Positions 11,701-23,387 of a stretch of 64,000 nucleotides of DNA are shown here, one piece after another (the stretch's first letter is position 1; each line of letters begins with the position of its first letter). The stretch comes from Dimorphilus gyrociliatus. Taxonomy: Eukaryota > Annelida > Polychaeta > Dinophilidae. The position numbers and the translations under genes were made by a program. The notes under the pieces are model-generated. The model was not told the origin of the DNA. It ran no database searches and was given only the letters and a program-made list of their open reading frames with translations. The stretch is from assembly GCA_904063045.1 (NCBI GenBank), contig CAJFCJ010000028.1, positions 811,230-875,229 of the forward strand. The letters run 5' to 3'.

Positions 11701-14682
11701 AAAAAAATGAGATTTCATTAAATCTAAAACCCGCTACATACTTCTTCGAAATTCTTGATTAAACAGAGCTTAATTAAAGGATAAAAAATCGTTGCATAAG
11801 ATTTATTGAATTTCCTGTATAGGAAGTGCCTTTCCTGATATAATATACAAAAAGAAAGATTGCAAATTGATGTGAAATGTATCCGCTAATAACTGTATAA
11901 AATGTTGTAGTATTAAAGTTATTTATATAATGCTACCTGTTCAGAATAGTTAATTTTATTCTATATACAGAGACTAATAACTCAAATTGTTATTGCGTAG
12001 TATGAAAAAAAAATCACTTTTTTATTTAAACATTATGGGAAAATGTTTCGTTTAGCTTTTACTTTCTTTCATAGGTTTTATGGTTAAGATCTGAATTAGA
12101 AGAAGAACGTAGACAAGCGTCTTTACAGATTGAAAATGCTTACAAATACGTTGAAAACGAACGTTTAAAAGTTCGAGAAATTTTTGATATTTTATACGAC
12201 ATTGAAAGTTTGTTTGGCGGAGATGAGACACAAGATGCTCTCACGACAGCAAGAAATATTTATGATAAAATTAAAAACATGGAATACGTGACTACTGGAG
12301 TTGGTAGACGTCACGAAGAAGATCTAAAACTACTAAAAGATGAGTGTGAACAGCTTAAAAATAAACTATTAGAGGAAAGGAAAATTAATAGTAGTCAAAC
12401 AGGGAAGTTAATGTATGCTTTAGGTGTGGCAGAAAGAGCCGCAACGAAGAGAAGGAGACGGTTACTGAGAAATGCCAGTGTTCAAACGGATATTCAAAAA
12501 CACAGGAATAAGGGTATTCAATTTTCTGGAATGAGTTGTATATCAAAGGCTGTTCAGACAGTTGGTTCATTCGGAGGTATACAGCAAAAGAAACTAGCTC
12601 TTTTAAATTTAGGAGTAGGCGATGAAGCAACTCCAACAAGACGGAGCACAGGGTTGCCTCAATTAAAAAAAGGCGTGAGTTTCAGTCTTCATGATGATAA
12701 TTATCAACTACGAAAGAATATTCATATGGGTGAAGTTTTACGAGAAACAAAGAATATGTATTGCTTATCTGATGAATTTTTACAAAAGAGATCATTACTC
12801 TTAAAAGATAGTATGAAATTAAAGAAAACGTCTTTAGCTGAATTAAAGAACAGTTCCTCAAATCATTGGAAATTATCATCTACAAACTTATCATTAAGCG
12901 AAGATATATCAGAAAATCGTAAATCATTTATACCACCCATTGAGGAGACGATAAGGAAAAGGTTTACATTATCAAGTGAGGATCAAAACGTAAAGAAAAG
13001 TAAGTTGATAGTCATAGCTTTTCATTTAACATTTATCTTATATAAGTATGCATTAATGGTATATTTAAATGTAAAGAAGCCATATTGTGTATATCATACA
13101 TATAGTATACATATTACTTAAATTGTGTCTAATATACATTGGTTATTTATTGCGAAAACTCATATCTCTAAGTGTTATAGAGGAAATTTGGACTGAGAAT
13201 TTTTACCTAAAAACTATTTATGTTACATAGATTATCATACAGCTGACTGCGTACTGTTCTGTAATGGTATAAAATATTGATAATCTGTCTGAACAGAGGT
13301 TAAAAGAAAAAAAATATGACATTTAAGAAAAGTACTCATTTATTCCACATCAGACGACAAATTACTAAAGAACTAACAATTATTTTGCTGTCAAATGAAA
13401 CAATCCAATATATTTTCTCAGAAAATTATTACTGACCTAAAATGTTATTAAATATATTATAGATGATTTCATATCTTTTATCTTTACAGAATAAAAGATA
13501 TAGTTGGAGAGGGAAAGAAATAGAGAGAAAGAGAGAATTAGCGGATAAAATCTAGCAAAGAGAATAGGTGTAAAAAATAATTCATCCCTTTCTATTTCTG
13601 TTTCTCTTCTTCCCTACTCACATCCTTCAGCTATTTCCTAGAAATTCTCTTTTTAACTAGATTATAAAGGACGAATCAAAAAGCAATAGCACATATGGCT
13701 CATTCTTCAAAAATTAGCCTACTTTATTGCAGAATATTTAATAAACTTCGGTAGTTAACGCTTGAATCTTGAAAAGTTTACAGATATTTTAAACTATTTT
13801 GTACAGTGAGAAAGTCAAGGGCATCATATATTTATGGTTATGACGTTTTATTATGACTAATGCATCAGAGTTGTTTCTTTCTTGATATAGCATTGACAGT
13901 AAACGTAAATTTCATAAATGAAAACTATCCATCTGATAAAAGAAAATTTCTTCCTAATTTAAACTAATACTGCTTGGATATTATTGATCGCTAGCGTTCC
14001 TAATAAGTATTAAATTCTTTTAAGCTATCTCTCTTTTCTATATTCTTTTTTTAAATTGATAGATGTCGCTTTATACAAACTAATGAAAACAAACTTTGAA
14101 AAAAAATTTCTTACTTGACTTTACCAGGCTGATTCGTAGGTTTTATCGATTTAGTCATTAAGTCTAATGTCTGTCGCCTTTCAAGACTAAAGGAAAAAAT
14201 ATGGGGTAAAGGCGTGCAATGATAATGACTAAAAATTAAAAATAGTCTTCTTTTTCATTAGTTTTTTCTATAAAAGAAAAAGATACTTTGTACCCTATAT
14301 TTGTATAATTATTACTTCCTTTCATTGTACCAGTATTTAAATAATATTCTGTGATTTTGTTTTCAAATAACCTATTTACAATTACGTTTTTATTGCTCTT
14401 TTCTTAGAGGAAAACAATGAAAAGAGTCGCCAAAAGAAGATTATGTTTTCCAATGGGATAAATACAAAGGATATAAAAAAGAGAACTACGAATGAAATAT
14501 GTTTACGATGTGAACGCCCCCTGACGGCTCCACCACCCTGCCGCTTTCATCCGCGTTCTAGATGCAAGCTTGAGCAATACGACGTAGCGCGAGGTAAAAT
14601 ACTAAAGGTCGTTCAAGTTTGGGAATGCTGCCTCCGCGAATCGACGGCCTCTGGTTGCTGCACGGCCGTCGACCACGTTTAA
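8778..14682 (+). CDS. Coiled-coil protein with C-terminal Cys/His-rich module (4 exons)
   Basis: Exons: 8778-8878, 9924-10032, 12075-12999 and 14408-14682; 1410 nt, 469 residues. Donors are GTAAGT, GTTAGT and GTAAGT, acceptors end in AG, and phases 2, 0 and 1 match across all junctions. The N-terminus is acidic (SESSDEDDDDVES). Residues about 35-110 are charged and helical with coiled-coil character (LRSELEEERRQASL, NERLKVREIFDILYDIE), and a second coiled coil follows (HEEDLKLLKDECEQLKNKL). The middle is basic and Ser-rich (KRRRRLLRNASVQTD). The C-terminal ~60 residues hold CLRCERP, CRFHP, WECCLRE and GCCTAVDH, a likely zinc-binding module reminiscent of CHORD-type C/H spacing. The family was not recognised. 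A scaffold or cytoskeletal role is only a guess. Reading through the exon 3 donor would add a short tail to a stop at 13121. A possible extra in-frame exon lies at 10617-10769. Confidence 0.8.
10033..12074 (+). other. Intron 2 of the coiled-coil gene
   Basis: AT-rich, with poly-A/T runs, a GCTGCTTAGCTGCTTAGCT mini-repeat near 11450 and the possible cassette exon. Nothing else was recognised. Confidence 0.6.
10617..10769 (+). other. Possible cassette exon within intron 2
   Basis: A 153-nt open segment in the correct phase (0/0) between exons 2 and 3, bounded by TTTGGAG before it and GTATGG after it. It would add 51 residues with charged, protein-like composition (IRTILREQ, YIRVKAIPDRRRIHIYNT). 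The acceptor is weak. It could equally be a chance ORF, since the frame runs on to a stop at 10823. Confidence 0.25.
13000..14407 (+). other. Intron 3 of the coiled-coil gene
   Basis: Bounded by a GTAAGT donor at 13000 and a TTCTTAG acceptor ending at 14407. No other feature was seen. Confidence 0.65.
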
Positions 14683-14688
14683 CTGTTT

Positions 14689-17600
14689 ATGGAAAAGAAG
14701 CGTCTATTTGGTATTATCCTTGTGACGCCGTTGATGGCAGTCACTTGGGCTTGCGCAACTAGACTTGCTAAGAGTATTTGCTTCGAAAACGATGAGACTT
14801 TTAAGTCGCCTTCCATGCTTGTATTCATAACGTCGGCTTGCCTATTTCCAGTGTTTCCAATTTACCTTATTATTGCTAGAAAAGGATTATCAACCGTTAG
14901 GGATTATATGAAGGATGAGAAACCTCTAAGAATGCTAATGAAATTTTTTATGTTTTGTTTTTTGTCATGGATTTCGAATTATTCTTATATTAGTAAGTTC
15001 TAAATCCTATTTCACCTAAAACTTATTAAGACAAATAGTATAGACTTAAATAAAGAACAATACGTAACAACTTGTAAGATAATTATGTAATTAATCATTG
15101 AATATTGAAGTAATATTTAATAGAATAAAGAAGTTGTCTTTTATCAATTAAAGCACTTTTTATTCAGAATTTCCATATTCTTTTCCCTTGGTTATTTATT
15201 TATTTATAATCAAATATATATTCTTTAATCTTTACTTTTTTGACAATTCCAGGACCTTTTTTCTGTTTTTATTTATTTCAAGTCTTTCTAATATGTTTAC
15301 TGTATATATTTTATATTTTCTAGACTTTTATTATAGCAATACTTCTATCGTTATGTAAGCTAAAATAAGTTATGAATATTACTATTCAACTATTCTTTGT
15401 TAAGCTTTATAATCATTTCTAAGTATCCATTAACTTAGTCCTTTTTAATCATTTATTGGTTGTAGGTAAATAAGAGTTTATCCTGCTAATTGGATGTTAT
15501 CTTTAAGATTGTTTTGTTAAATGAGTAAGAAATGGAGACAAATGCAGTGTTAGTCTGCTAGCAGTCTTAAAAGAGTTTTTATATTATTCTCGTACGGGCA
15601 TAAAGAAAAAAAACTAATTCATATTATTCCGCCTACTTTTTTCCCCTCCACCCACCTCTTATCTGCGAAATAAAAAAAAAAGAAACAAAAGGAAAGAGGA
15701 TTGATCTCTATTGATATTTCCAATAATATTTCAATAGTTAATACTTGAAGAACAGTTCGTTATTGAATTAATAGGAAAAGTAAAAAAGGCATCATTTTCA
15801 ATGTCGTTTAAGAATTTTTTTTAAACAACTCATATATTATTTGGATTTTAATTTGTAACCTAATTACTTAATCCTCTACCAGGAGCATTGAGCATGCGCA
15901 CATCAACCGAGGTTACAACATTATTTGCTGTTAATCCAGCTTTGGTCTCCTTATCTTCTTGGATCATCCTACATGAAAAGTTTGTTGTTACAAAGGTTAG
16001 TTAATGGCTTAACATTATTTCTTTACAATTACGTAAAGTAAACGAAAACAAGACGGAATAAAAGCAGATTAAGACAAATTGACTATTAGTCGCGATAATC
16101 GTTATCATCTTTATTTTTCGGTTAATGAACTAAAAAGTTTGTAAATGATTGGTGACTATTTGCCAAACGCTCCTCACAAAGACGATCGTTTGTCAATGAA
16201 TAATAATCCAGATCGATAGTGTACTCTTGGCTTTTATTTTACTTTATTATTTTATTAGGCCTATTTATTACCTTAGGTTGTATTTTATGATGAATAAACG
16301 ATTTCTTAATAAAAGAATTAAAAATATTTTATGGGTAGATATCAAAAGAAGACTACTGTTTTAAAAAGACTGTATTTTAAAAAATTTACGTAATTGAAGA
16401 GATTACTAAAATAAAGTAGGTTAACCGTAAGAGAAAGCCAGACAGAGAGTGAGAGAGAGAGAGAAAACTATGACTTCTCGCAGACAGTATCCACTTGACT
16501 AATAAAGATTTTATAAACAGAGTAGAAGAGTTTATTGGCATATTCTAAATTTAAAAGATGATTGATATTGTTGACGTTCATACTTTAGGTTTTCAAAAAT
16601 TTTTAATAGAAAACATTCTGATGAATGATTTCCAATTTAGGATCAATTTACATCTCGGTTTCGATTGAATAAGAAACAAATAATAAACATTACATTAATT
16701 AAAGATTGCCTATCCTATAAAATTAATAATTAAGGCCAAGTATTGTATTTTTTTATAGCTTTTCCCCTGATTTCAACCAAAGGAACTGATAAAAAATAAC
16801 TTCGATTCTTAGTTTCCTGTTCCCTTTGAAGTATATACATCTTATTTATATACATAGTAAAACTAATGTCAATTTTCTTCTCTAGTAAACCATTAACTTA
16901 TTTGAAGAAATAAGAAAATTTCTTTATTATTGTAAATCGATCATCTTGCTTATTCGTCTACAATTCAAATAGGCTTAACTTATTTGTTTTTATTTAGCTG
17001 TAATATGTTAATTTTTTGTGTTTTTTTTTTCTGATTTAGTTTTATAAGTGAGGTTCGTGGAATTATTCACTCTACTGATGATTTCCCCTAGATACGACTA
17101 ATTTGATAGAAAGTCATTCATTAGAACCAATCCGACCCATCAGAATATTTTCTCCATGCTATTCACAGTAAAGTGATGCTAGAAATGACTCAGTAGTTGT
17201 AAGATATATTCATAAAATATGATAATGCCTAAATCATGATATATTGATACTTCCAATCTAAATTACAACTATTAGTCATCCGCTTTTTTTTTACTCAGTG
17301 TTTACAACCTAATTTAGCCGATTGTCTACTTTTGATGTTTAAAATTAGAATTTTTTGTTTTAATCCTCGAATAATATATTTTTTTATAGAAAGTAAGTTT
17401 ATTTTAGTAGTATAAGTTTAAATTAGAACATGTAGACTTTATCGTACATTTATGAATCACATATGTTTAAATGCATGAAATTTTCTGATTTTTCTTCATT
17501 AATTATAAAAGAATAGCTTGAAATCTTGTATTTCTTATTCATTATCATATTTCAGTAATTTTTCTTTTTATAGAAATATTATTCTTTTTTTGCACAAGTC

Positions 17601-19578
17601 AGCTAAATTAGTATTTTGAATAATTACTGATCTTTTTAAAGGGTAACACCCTTTTCTAAGATTATTCTTGATAGGCGAAGTAAATATGTGGAAGCAGTCG
17701 ATTAATTAAGGCCTTATAACAACCAATTCAATCATGTGGATTAATAGATTGGCTTCAATATAGTTATTATATCAGATGTCAATCATTTACGAATTTAATT
17801 AATTCATTAACATAATTACTTTCAAAATTTATATTTAGTTATTGAATGACCGGAAATTGTTTAAATATTTCAAGAAAAATTCGTATAGAGAGTAAGCAGA
17901 ATGAGTATAGTTAATGTTTTAAACACTACAAGTACAAAAGGCCTACAAATATTAAAGAAGAAAAAAAACAATCGAAAACGCTTGTTCGTAATCTATAAGT
18001 AATAAATACTGTAGCTTAATCTTCTTGAACAGCTATTAAAAACAGAAACAACATCTTTGATTGGTTTAACAAAACTTGATTAAGACAAAGCTACAAGAAA
18101 CACTGACTAGTGAAAACGCCTGTTTTTCGTTTTTAATGTATAACAACAACAAAAACAGAGAGAAAGCTTATAAAAATACAAAAATTCTTTACACGAAATT
18201 ACACTATCCTCAGTATAAATTAATAAATATTTTCCTATTAGCTCTATAAGTAGTAACATCAAACCTTTACTTATTATAACACGTACTGTTTCAACCAGAG
18301 AGATAGAGCAAATCAATCTAATTTGACAGTAGCCCTTTTTTCTGCACTCGTATCGTATTTTAATTATTAAAAGTTTATACAATCAATGTATAAAGTACAT
18401 ATCTCACTCTTAAAAATAACTTCATGAATTTGTTTTTGCGTTTGAAGGGGAAACAACTACAATGAGCACAAACACAAAATGAGTTAGAGAGAGACATTGA
18501 ACTTGGGAGAAACTTGTTTAGTATATAATATACTTGAATAATACCTATGTTATCCCATATTGTATTCAGTTAGAAACATTGAAAGTAACGATAACTTACC
18601 ATTCGTAAATCGCTTATTCATAACTTGAGCAAATTTAGATCAATAACATCCGTAATGGGAATTGGTAAGACATTTATTCGTCAGTATTTCAAATTTAATG
18701 TTTGACGCTTCATTATTCTGCCGACTGTTAAATAGAGCATTAACTTAATTTTGAAATTATGTTAAATATGCATTTGCAAAATGTGAAAGTTGATATTTTC
18801 CATTTTCTATCTAAATAAGAATGAAGAGAAATTAACTATTTTGAATAGAAAATAAAACCTAATATACAAATAATTCAAAAATAATAACTGATTTTAATAC
18901 TGTTAATGTTCACGATCATCAATACTTAATATCTATAAACTAAATGGATTTACTATTCATACTTTCCATCATTTCCAGGTTATAGCTGTAATAATCTCGA
19001 TGACAGGAGTTGCAATGTTGGCCTATATGCATAAGTCACCTTCTAAAATGTGGGCGGCTTTGTTAGTCGTTTTTAGTGCTGCTATTTCATCAACCTATAA
19101 AGTTTTATATGTTAGATTTTCATCTCCTAATTCGAAGTCTGTTGGGTCTGTGGCGTTCTTCCTCAGTGGCGTTGGTTTATGCAGTTTACTATCAAGTTGG
19201 CCTATACCTTTGACTCTAGCTTTAACCGGGGTCGAACCACTCAATAATCCTCCTTACGGTTTAGTGGCAGGGACTATTGCGTTGGCTGTTGCCGCTACGC
19301 TATTTGCCAATATAGGATCAACTTTAACTTACAACGTTGCTGTCCAAGCAGGTTTAATTCTGTCGATAGGCGTTGCGATAATCCTTGACGCCTATTATGA
19401 ACAGTTGGATTACAGGCCAATGCAAATTGGAGCTATGGTGCTGATTGCTTGCAGTTTTATTTTCGACGCATGCATTAATATACTATTTGAATATTGTAAT
19501 AAAGTTTATTGTAAAGATAGAATTAAGAAAAAGCAAGAAAAGACAGAATCCAGAAATGGACTTTCATATAACAGATAA
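14689..19578 (+). CDS. SLC35F3/F4-like drug/metabolite-superfamily transporter (3 exons)
   Basis: Exons: 14689-14992, 15883-15995 and 18979-19578; 1017 nt, 338 residues. Donors are GTAAGT and GTTAGT, with phases 1 and 0. This is a multi-pass membrane protein of about ten helices, starting almost directly in helix 1 (GIILVTPLMAVTWACATRLAKS). Recognisable blocks: FLSWISNYSYI joined to RALSMRTSTEVTTLFAVNPALVSLSSWIILHEKF, which parallels the NYLYL...TDVSVLF...LLSWIVL block of SLC35F3-5; VIAVIISMTGVAMLAY; and AAISSTYKVLYVRF. The C-terminus is basic (KDRIKKKQEK). The SLC35F class includes thiamine-transport candidates, but the substrate here is unknown. The N-terminal cytoplasmic extension of vertebrate SLC35F3/F4 is absent. 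The ATG follows the preceding gene's TAA by 6 nt in the same exon and frame. AATAAA lies at 20038. Confidence 0.88.
14993..15882 (+). other. Intron 1 of the transporter gene; possible poly(A) sites for the upstream gene
   Basis: Begins GTAAGT and ends CTCTACCAG. AATAAA at 15049 and 15124 could end transcripts of the upstream coiled-coil gene, since no signal fits in the 6 nt between the two ORFs. Confidence 0.5.
15996..18978 (+). other. Intron 2 of the transporter gene
   Basis: Bounded by GTTAGT and ATTTCCAG. AT-rich, with a short GA tract near 16450. Nothing else was recognised. Confidence 0.65.
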
Positions 19579-21075
19579 CATTTTTTCGTATATCTTGAAC
19601 TCTTCTCTCGTAGATTAACAATTGGAAAATTTTACATTTTTATCAAACTCTTTTTTAGGTTTTCTGCAATTTTTTCTACTTTTATTAGTATTCAAATTTT
19701 ATTCAATTTATATATAAAATATACAGAAATTCAACGAAAGAGCGAAAGAGACAAATAGGGAATGAAAGAATAGAGCCTCATTTTCTGTTTCCTTTTATTT
19801 TTGCACGTACACGTACGCCATCTACTTTTCTATTTTCAAGTGAATTACATAAACATTTTGAAAACTATCAAAACGACGATTTTATCAATAATATATAAGT
19901 AATAACAAATACATTCAGATATTACACTCTCCTCTATTCATTTATGTAATAAAAGTGTTAATATAAGCAAGTTATACACTTTTTTTTAATGTAAAATCTG
20001 CATAGTTTCGTCAAACTTGAATATATTGTTTCTGTTCAATAAATACAACTTTTTAAATATACTCTTTCATCACTGAAGACAATAAAGACTATATTCATTA
20101 GTTCTTTCTATATAAAATTAACTAACTCAAAAATATAGATACGAATAGAAAATGCTAAAAAAAGAGATTTTATTGCAGTTTACTCCATCTGGTGTTTGAA
20201 AGAAAGATTTTATAAGAAGAGAAAATAACGTCGACTGATTGAAAGAACGAATGCAATTTTTTTGTGTTGGTTGTAGATTTATTAATAAAATGTTTATTCA
20301 ATATAATCAGTCTGCAAACTGTGCTTTCAAAAGTCTGTTGAAGTCAATTTGCTCACCAACTATATTATAGAATTCCTATTAAAAAAGCCGAATATTCTGT
20401 TTGATTACCTTTACTTAATTATAAAGAACGAAGTAATTATCATATGCTCGGTATAGATATTATAAATATAAATATAAAGTATATATTCAATTAGTATTTC
20501 ATTGCATAATATTTCTTTTCATTCAATAGACTGACTGATAATACTGTACAAATGATAGTATTATCTTTACCTCTCTTCTATAATATGTAATAATCAATTA
20601 AAGTGATACCATTTTGTTTTTATTTCCATTATAGTTTAATTTTGCGGGACTATCTTAATCATCTCTTTGTAATGTTATTATAGTAACTTTTTTATTACAA
20701 TTTCAGTTGTAGCCATTCAATTTTCAAGGCAAAAAGTCAATGCTTTATATTTTAAAAGTCAATAATACAACACATTTACGTTTACAAAAGATGTATATGC
20801 ACTAGGCTCTCAATGTATATTCTGAACTGTTTTACTACTTATATTTGACCTTAGTGAACGTTCTAAATAAAGAAAAATATAAATTAACAGTGGATTTCAT
20901 GTTGCTTCTTTCCCATATACCAATTTCCATCTTTTTTCGTCATTTGATTATTTCTATTTTCCTTTCTAAAATATGTTTCTTTATGCAAAACCACGATTTT
21001 TTATAATTAATCAATATTAATACATTTAAAATCAACTGTTATGTAATGCTTCTCTTTTTGGTTACTCTCGTGTTT

Positions 21076-21079
<4 letters not shown>

Positions 21080-21108
<29 letters not shown>

Positions 21109-21110
21109 CT
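21080..21110. repeat. TA microsatellite
   Basis: An uninterrupted TA dinucleotide run. Confidence 0.8.
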
Positions 21111-22082
21111 AATATATATCTTTTTTTAACCTATATTCTTTGATTATTCCTTTTGACAAATAATTAACGTCTTAAGGATTCCAACTTAATGATTGTAGTG
21201 CGGTAGGGAATAGACGACAAGCGTAAAAGGAAAGAATAAATAACGTAGAGAATAATTTAAGGATTTAGGAGGAAAGTTACCGAGATTTTGTGGGACTGTG
21301 GTAGAAAAAAAAAGGAAAGATTCTTTTGGCTAGTCTACTAGTAATTTCTTACTGCTGGTCTGTCATTGTAAGTATCCTATTAAAAAAAGTATATAGAGAG
21401 AGTGGGAGCTGACAAAGGTTTTCAGAGAATAAAAAAAGAGAAGAAATCTCAAAGTCCGAAAGGATGAAGAAGTATATAATCAATTTAGAGAAATAATTTT
21501 ATGACATTTAATAACGTGGGCTACTTATAGAAAATGACGAAATTATTAAGACAGTATTTATATTAAATATTCCCAATTCTTTTCAGTGTGTCCATTTATG
21601 GGCAAATATCTGGGTGAAACTAATAAACTCTATGCAGGGAGAAAAGAAGGTCAGGTGGCTTTTTCAACAGTACGAAAGAAACAAGCGTATAAATGATGAG
21701 CAAAAGAAAATATGAAGAAAGAATAATTTCGTCCTGTACTGACGATTAATCAACCTGCACAATAACTTTCGTACTATTTATTCTATCGATAGCAAAAGGT
21801 AAAAGAATATGGATTGCTGCTTATATTTTAGTCTAAAGGGAAGCATACATTTGAATAGAATTTCAGTCTATTTCTAACTAAATCTAGTAAATTATTCTTA
21901 AAATTTTGAATAATGTAAATACTTCTAGAGAATATCAGATCTATCTCTAAGTCAATCAGTTATTGAACAACAATTTTCAATGTAAATAAATTATTAAAAA
22001 TATAAAGTACTGGGTAAACGTCCTTTTCAATATCTTACTATATTTCTCTTTATTTCTTTTTAGTTTAATACTTAATACTTAC

Positions 22083-22172
22083 TTCATTGACTTAGGATGA
22101 TCCTATGATGTACTTGACTGTTGTATTGTTTTTGAACAAGACAATCGATCAAGATCATCCTATGTCAATGAA
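22083..22172. repeat. Imperfect hairpin with 20-nt terminal arms (19/20 match)
   Basis: The left arm 22083-22102 (TTCATTGACTTAGGATGATC) is the inverse of 22153-22172 with one mismatch. Inside it, CTTGACTGTTGT and the inverse ACAATCGATCAAG partly pair, leaving a bulge and a short AT-rich loop. The size fits a pre-miRNA-like stem-loop or a tiny fold-back element; nothing shows which. Confidence 0.55.
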
Positions 22173-23387
22173 CGACAAATAATAATGCATGATTTACAGT
22201 TCATACGTCTGTGTGTGTGTATGACTTATAATTCGTGATTCATGTTTATAATCTATGATTTGTGACTCGTAATGGATGAGGTATGAAAGTTAAGATGTAA
22301 AACAGTAGACATGAATGGTGACACAGTTTTGAATTTCGTTAGCTATTGAGTCTTGACCGATGTCAAGCATTCAGATATGGGACAACGAAATAAGTCAAAA
22401 TGATGTATACAACTGGCAAATTTCAGTAGTATACAGTCAACGAGATAAAATAAATTTGACGACGTATCGTACCGACATGTTGTATGACAGAAAACCTATA
22501 ACCAGCTCGATTTAACGTTAACAATTCTGAGTAGTTTTAATCACTTATTGATAATGTATATACTTCTTTCTCAACAGTTAATAATTTAAAATCTACTGCA
22601 ATGTCAATTGCATTATTATTTACAATTAAATGAACTGAATAATACTTAATAGACTCTGTATTTATATTATTATATGGACAAGGTCTATTGTCAAAAACTT
22701 TTACCTATATAACCATATTAAACGGTTAATAAAGTTAAGAAATATATGAAGGAGTCAATGTAGCGATATATCTCTAAATCTAAGTAAGGGATATGAAATA
22801 AGATGATCCGAAAGTAAAAAAGAAACGTACAGTTACAAATGAAGAGGGGAATTTGCCAGATGAAGTAGAGAAAGAAGATGATGACAACAAGTGTTGATTG
22901 AAAATCAATTATTAAAACCGAAGAGTGTCAATTGCCATTGAATTTTGAGGGTATAAACTTGTTGAAAAGAATAGACGAAGTAGTTTAAATGTTTAATTTT
23001 AGGAAGATGAAACAGTCGAAGAAGAAAAAGCCATTATAGTGAAAATGTTGAATGTCTTTTTAAATAAAAAGAAACAATGCTTATAAAAATAGATATATAA
23101 ATAACTAACTAAAGTATGATGTACTATCTTAGACAATAAATTTCTTCATATCAAAGGAATTGAATAAATCAACTCTTGATTAAGTCTCTTCACAACTCTT
23201 GATGTTTATATATTTTATAGGAATCTTTTTTTTTTAGATGTCCCATAAAGCGAATGAAAAACTAAAAAACATGTTAAACAAGAACAGATAAATGTACAGA
23301 CTTTCGTATTGCATACTCTATATACTATATATATACATATATATATATGTATGTTAGCATGAATGTTATATTTTTTTTGTTACTTGG

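Larger units (their letters stand above)
19579..23387. other. Transporter 3' UTR and intergenic stretch
   Basis: The 3' UTR probably ends near AATAAA at 20038. Beyond it lie a TA microsatellite (about 21080-21110), a roughly 90-nt hairpin (22083-22172), degenerate ATGATTTGTGACTCGTAATGG-like repeats (about 22190-22280), a (GT)n run near 22210 and another TA tract near 23325-23350. No gene was supported. Confidence 0.5.
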
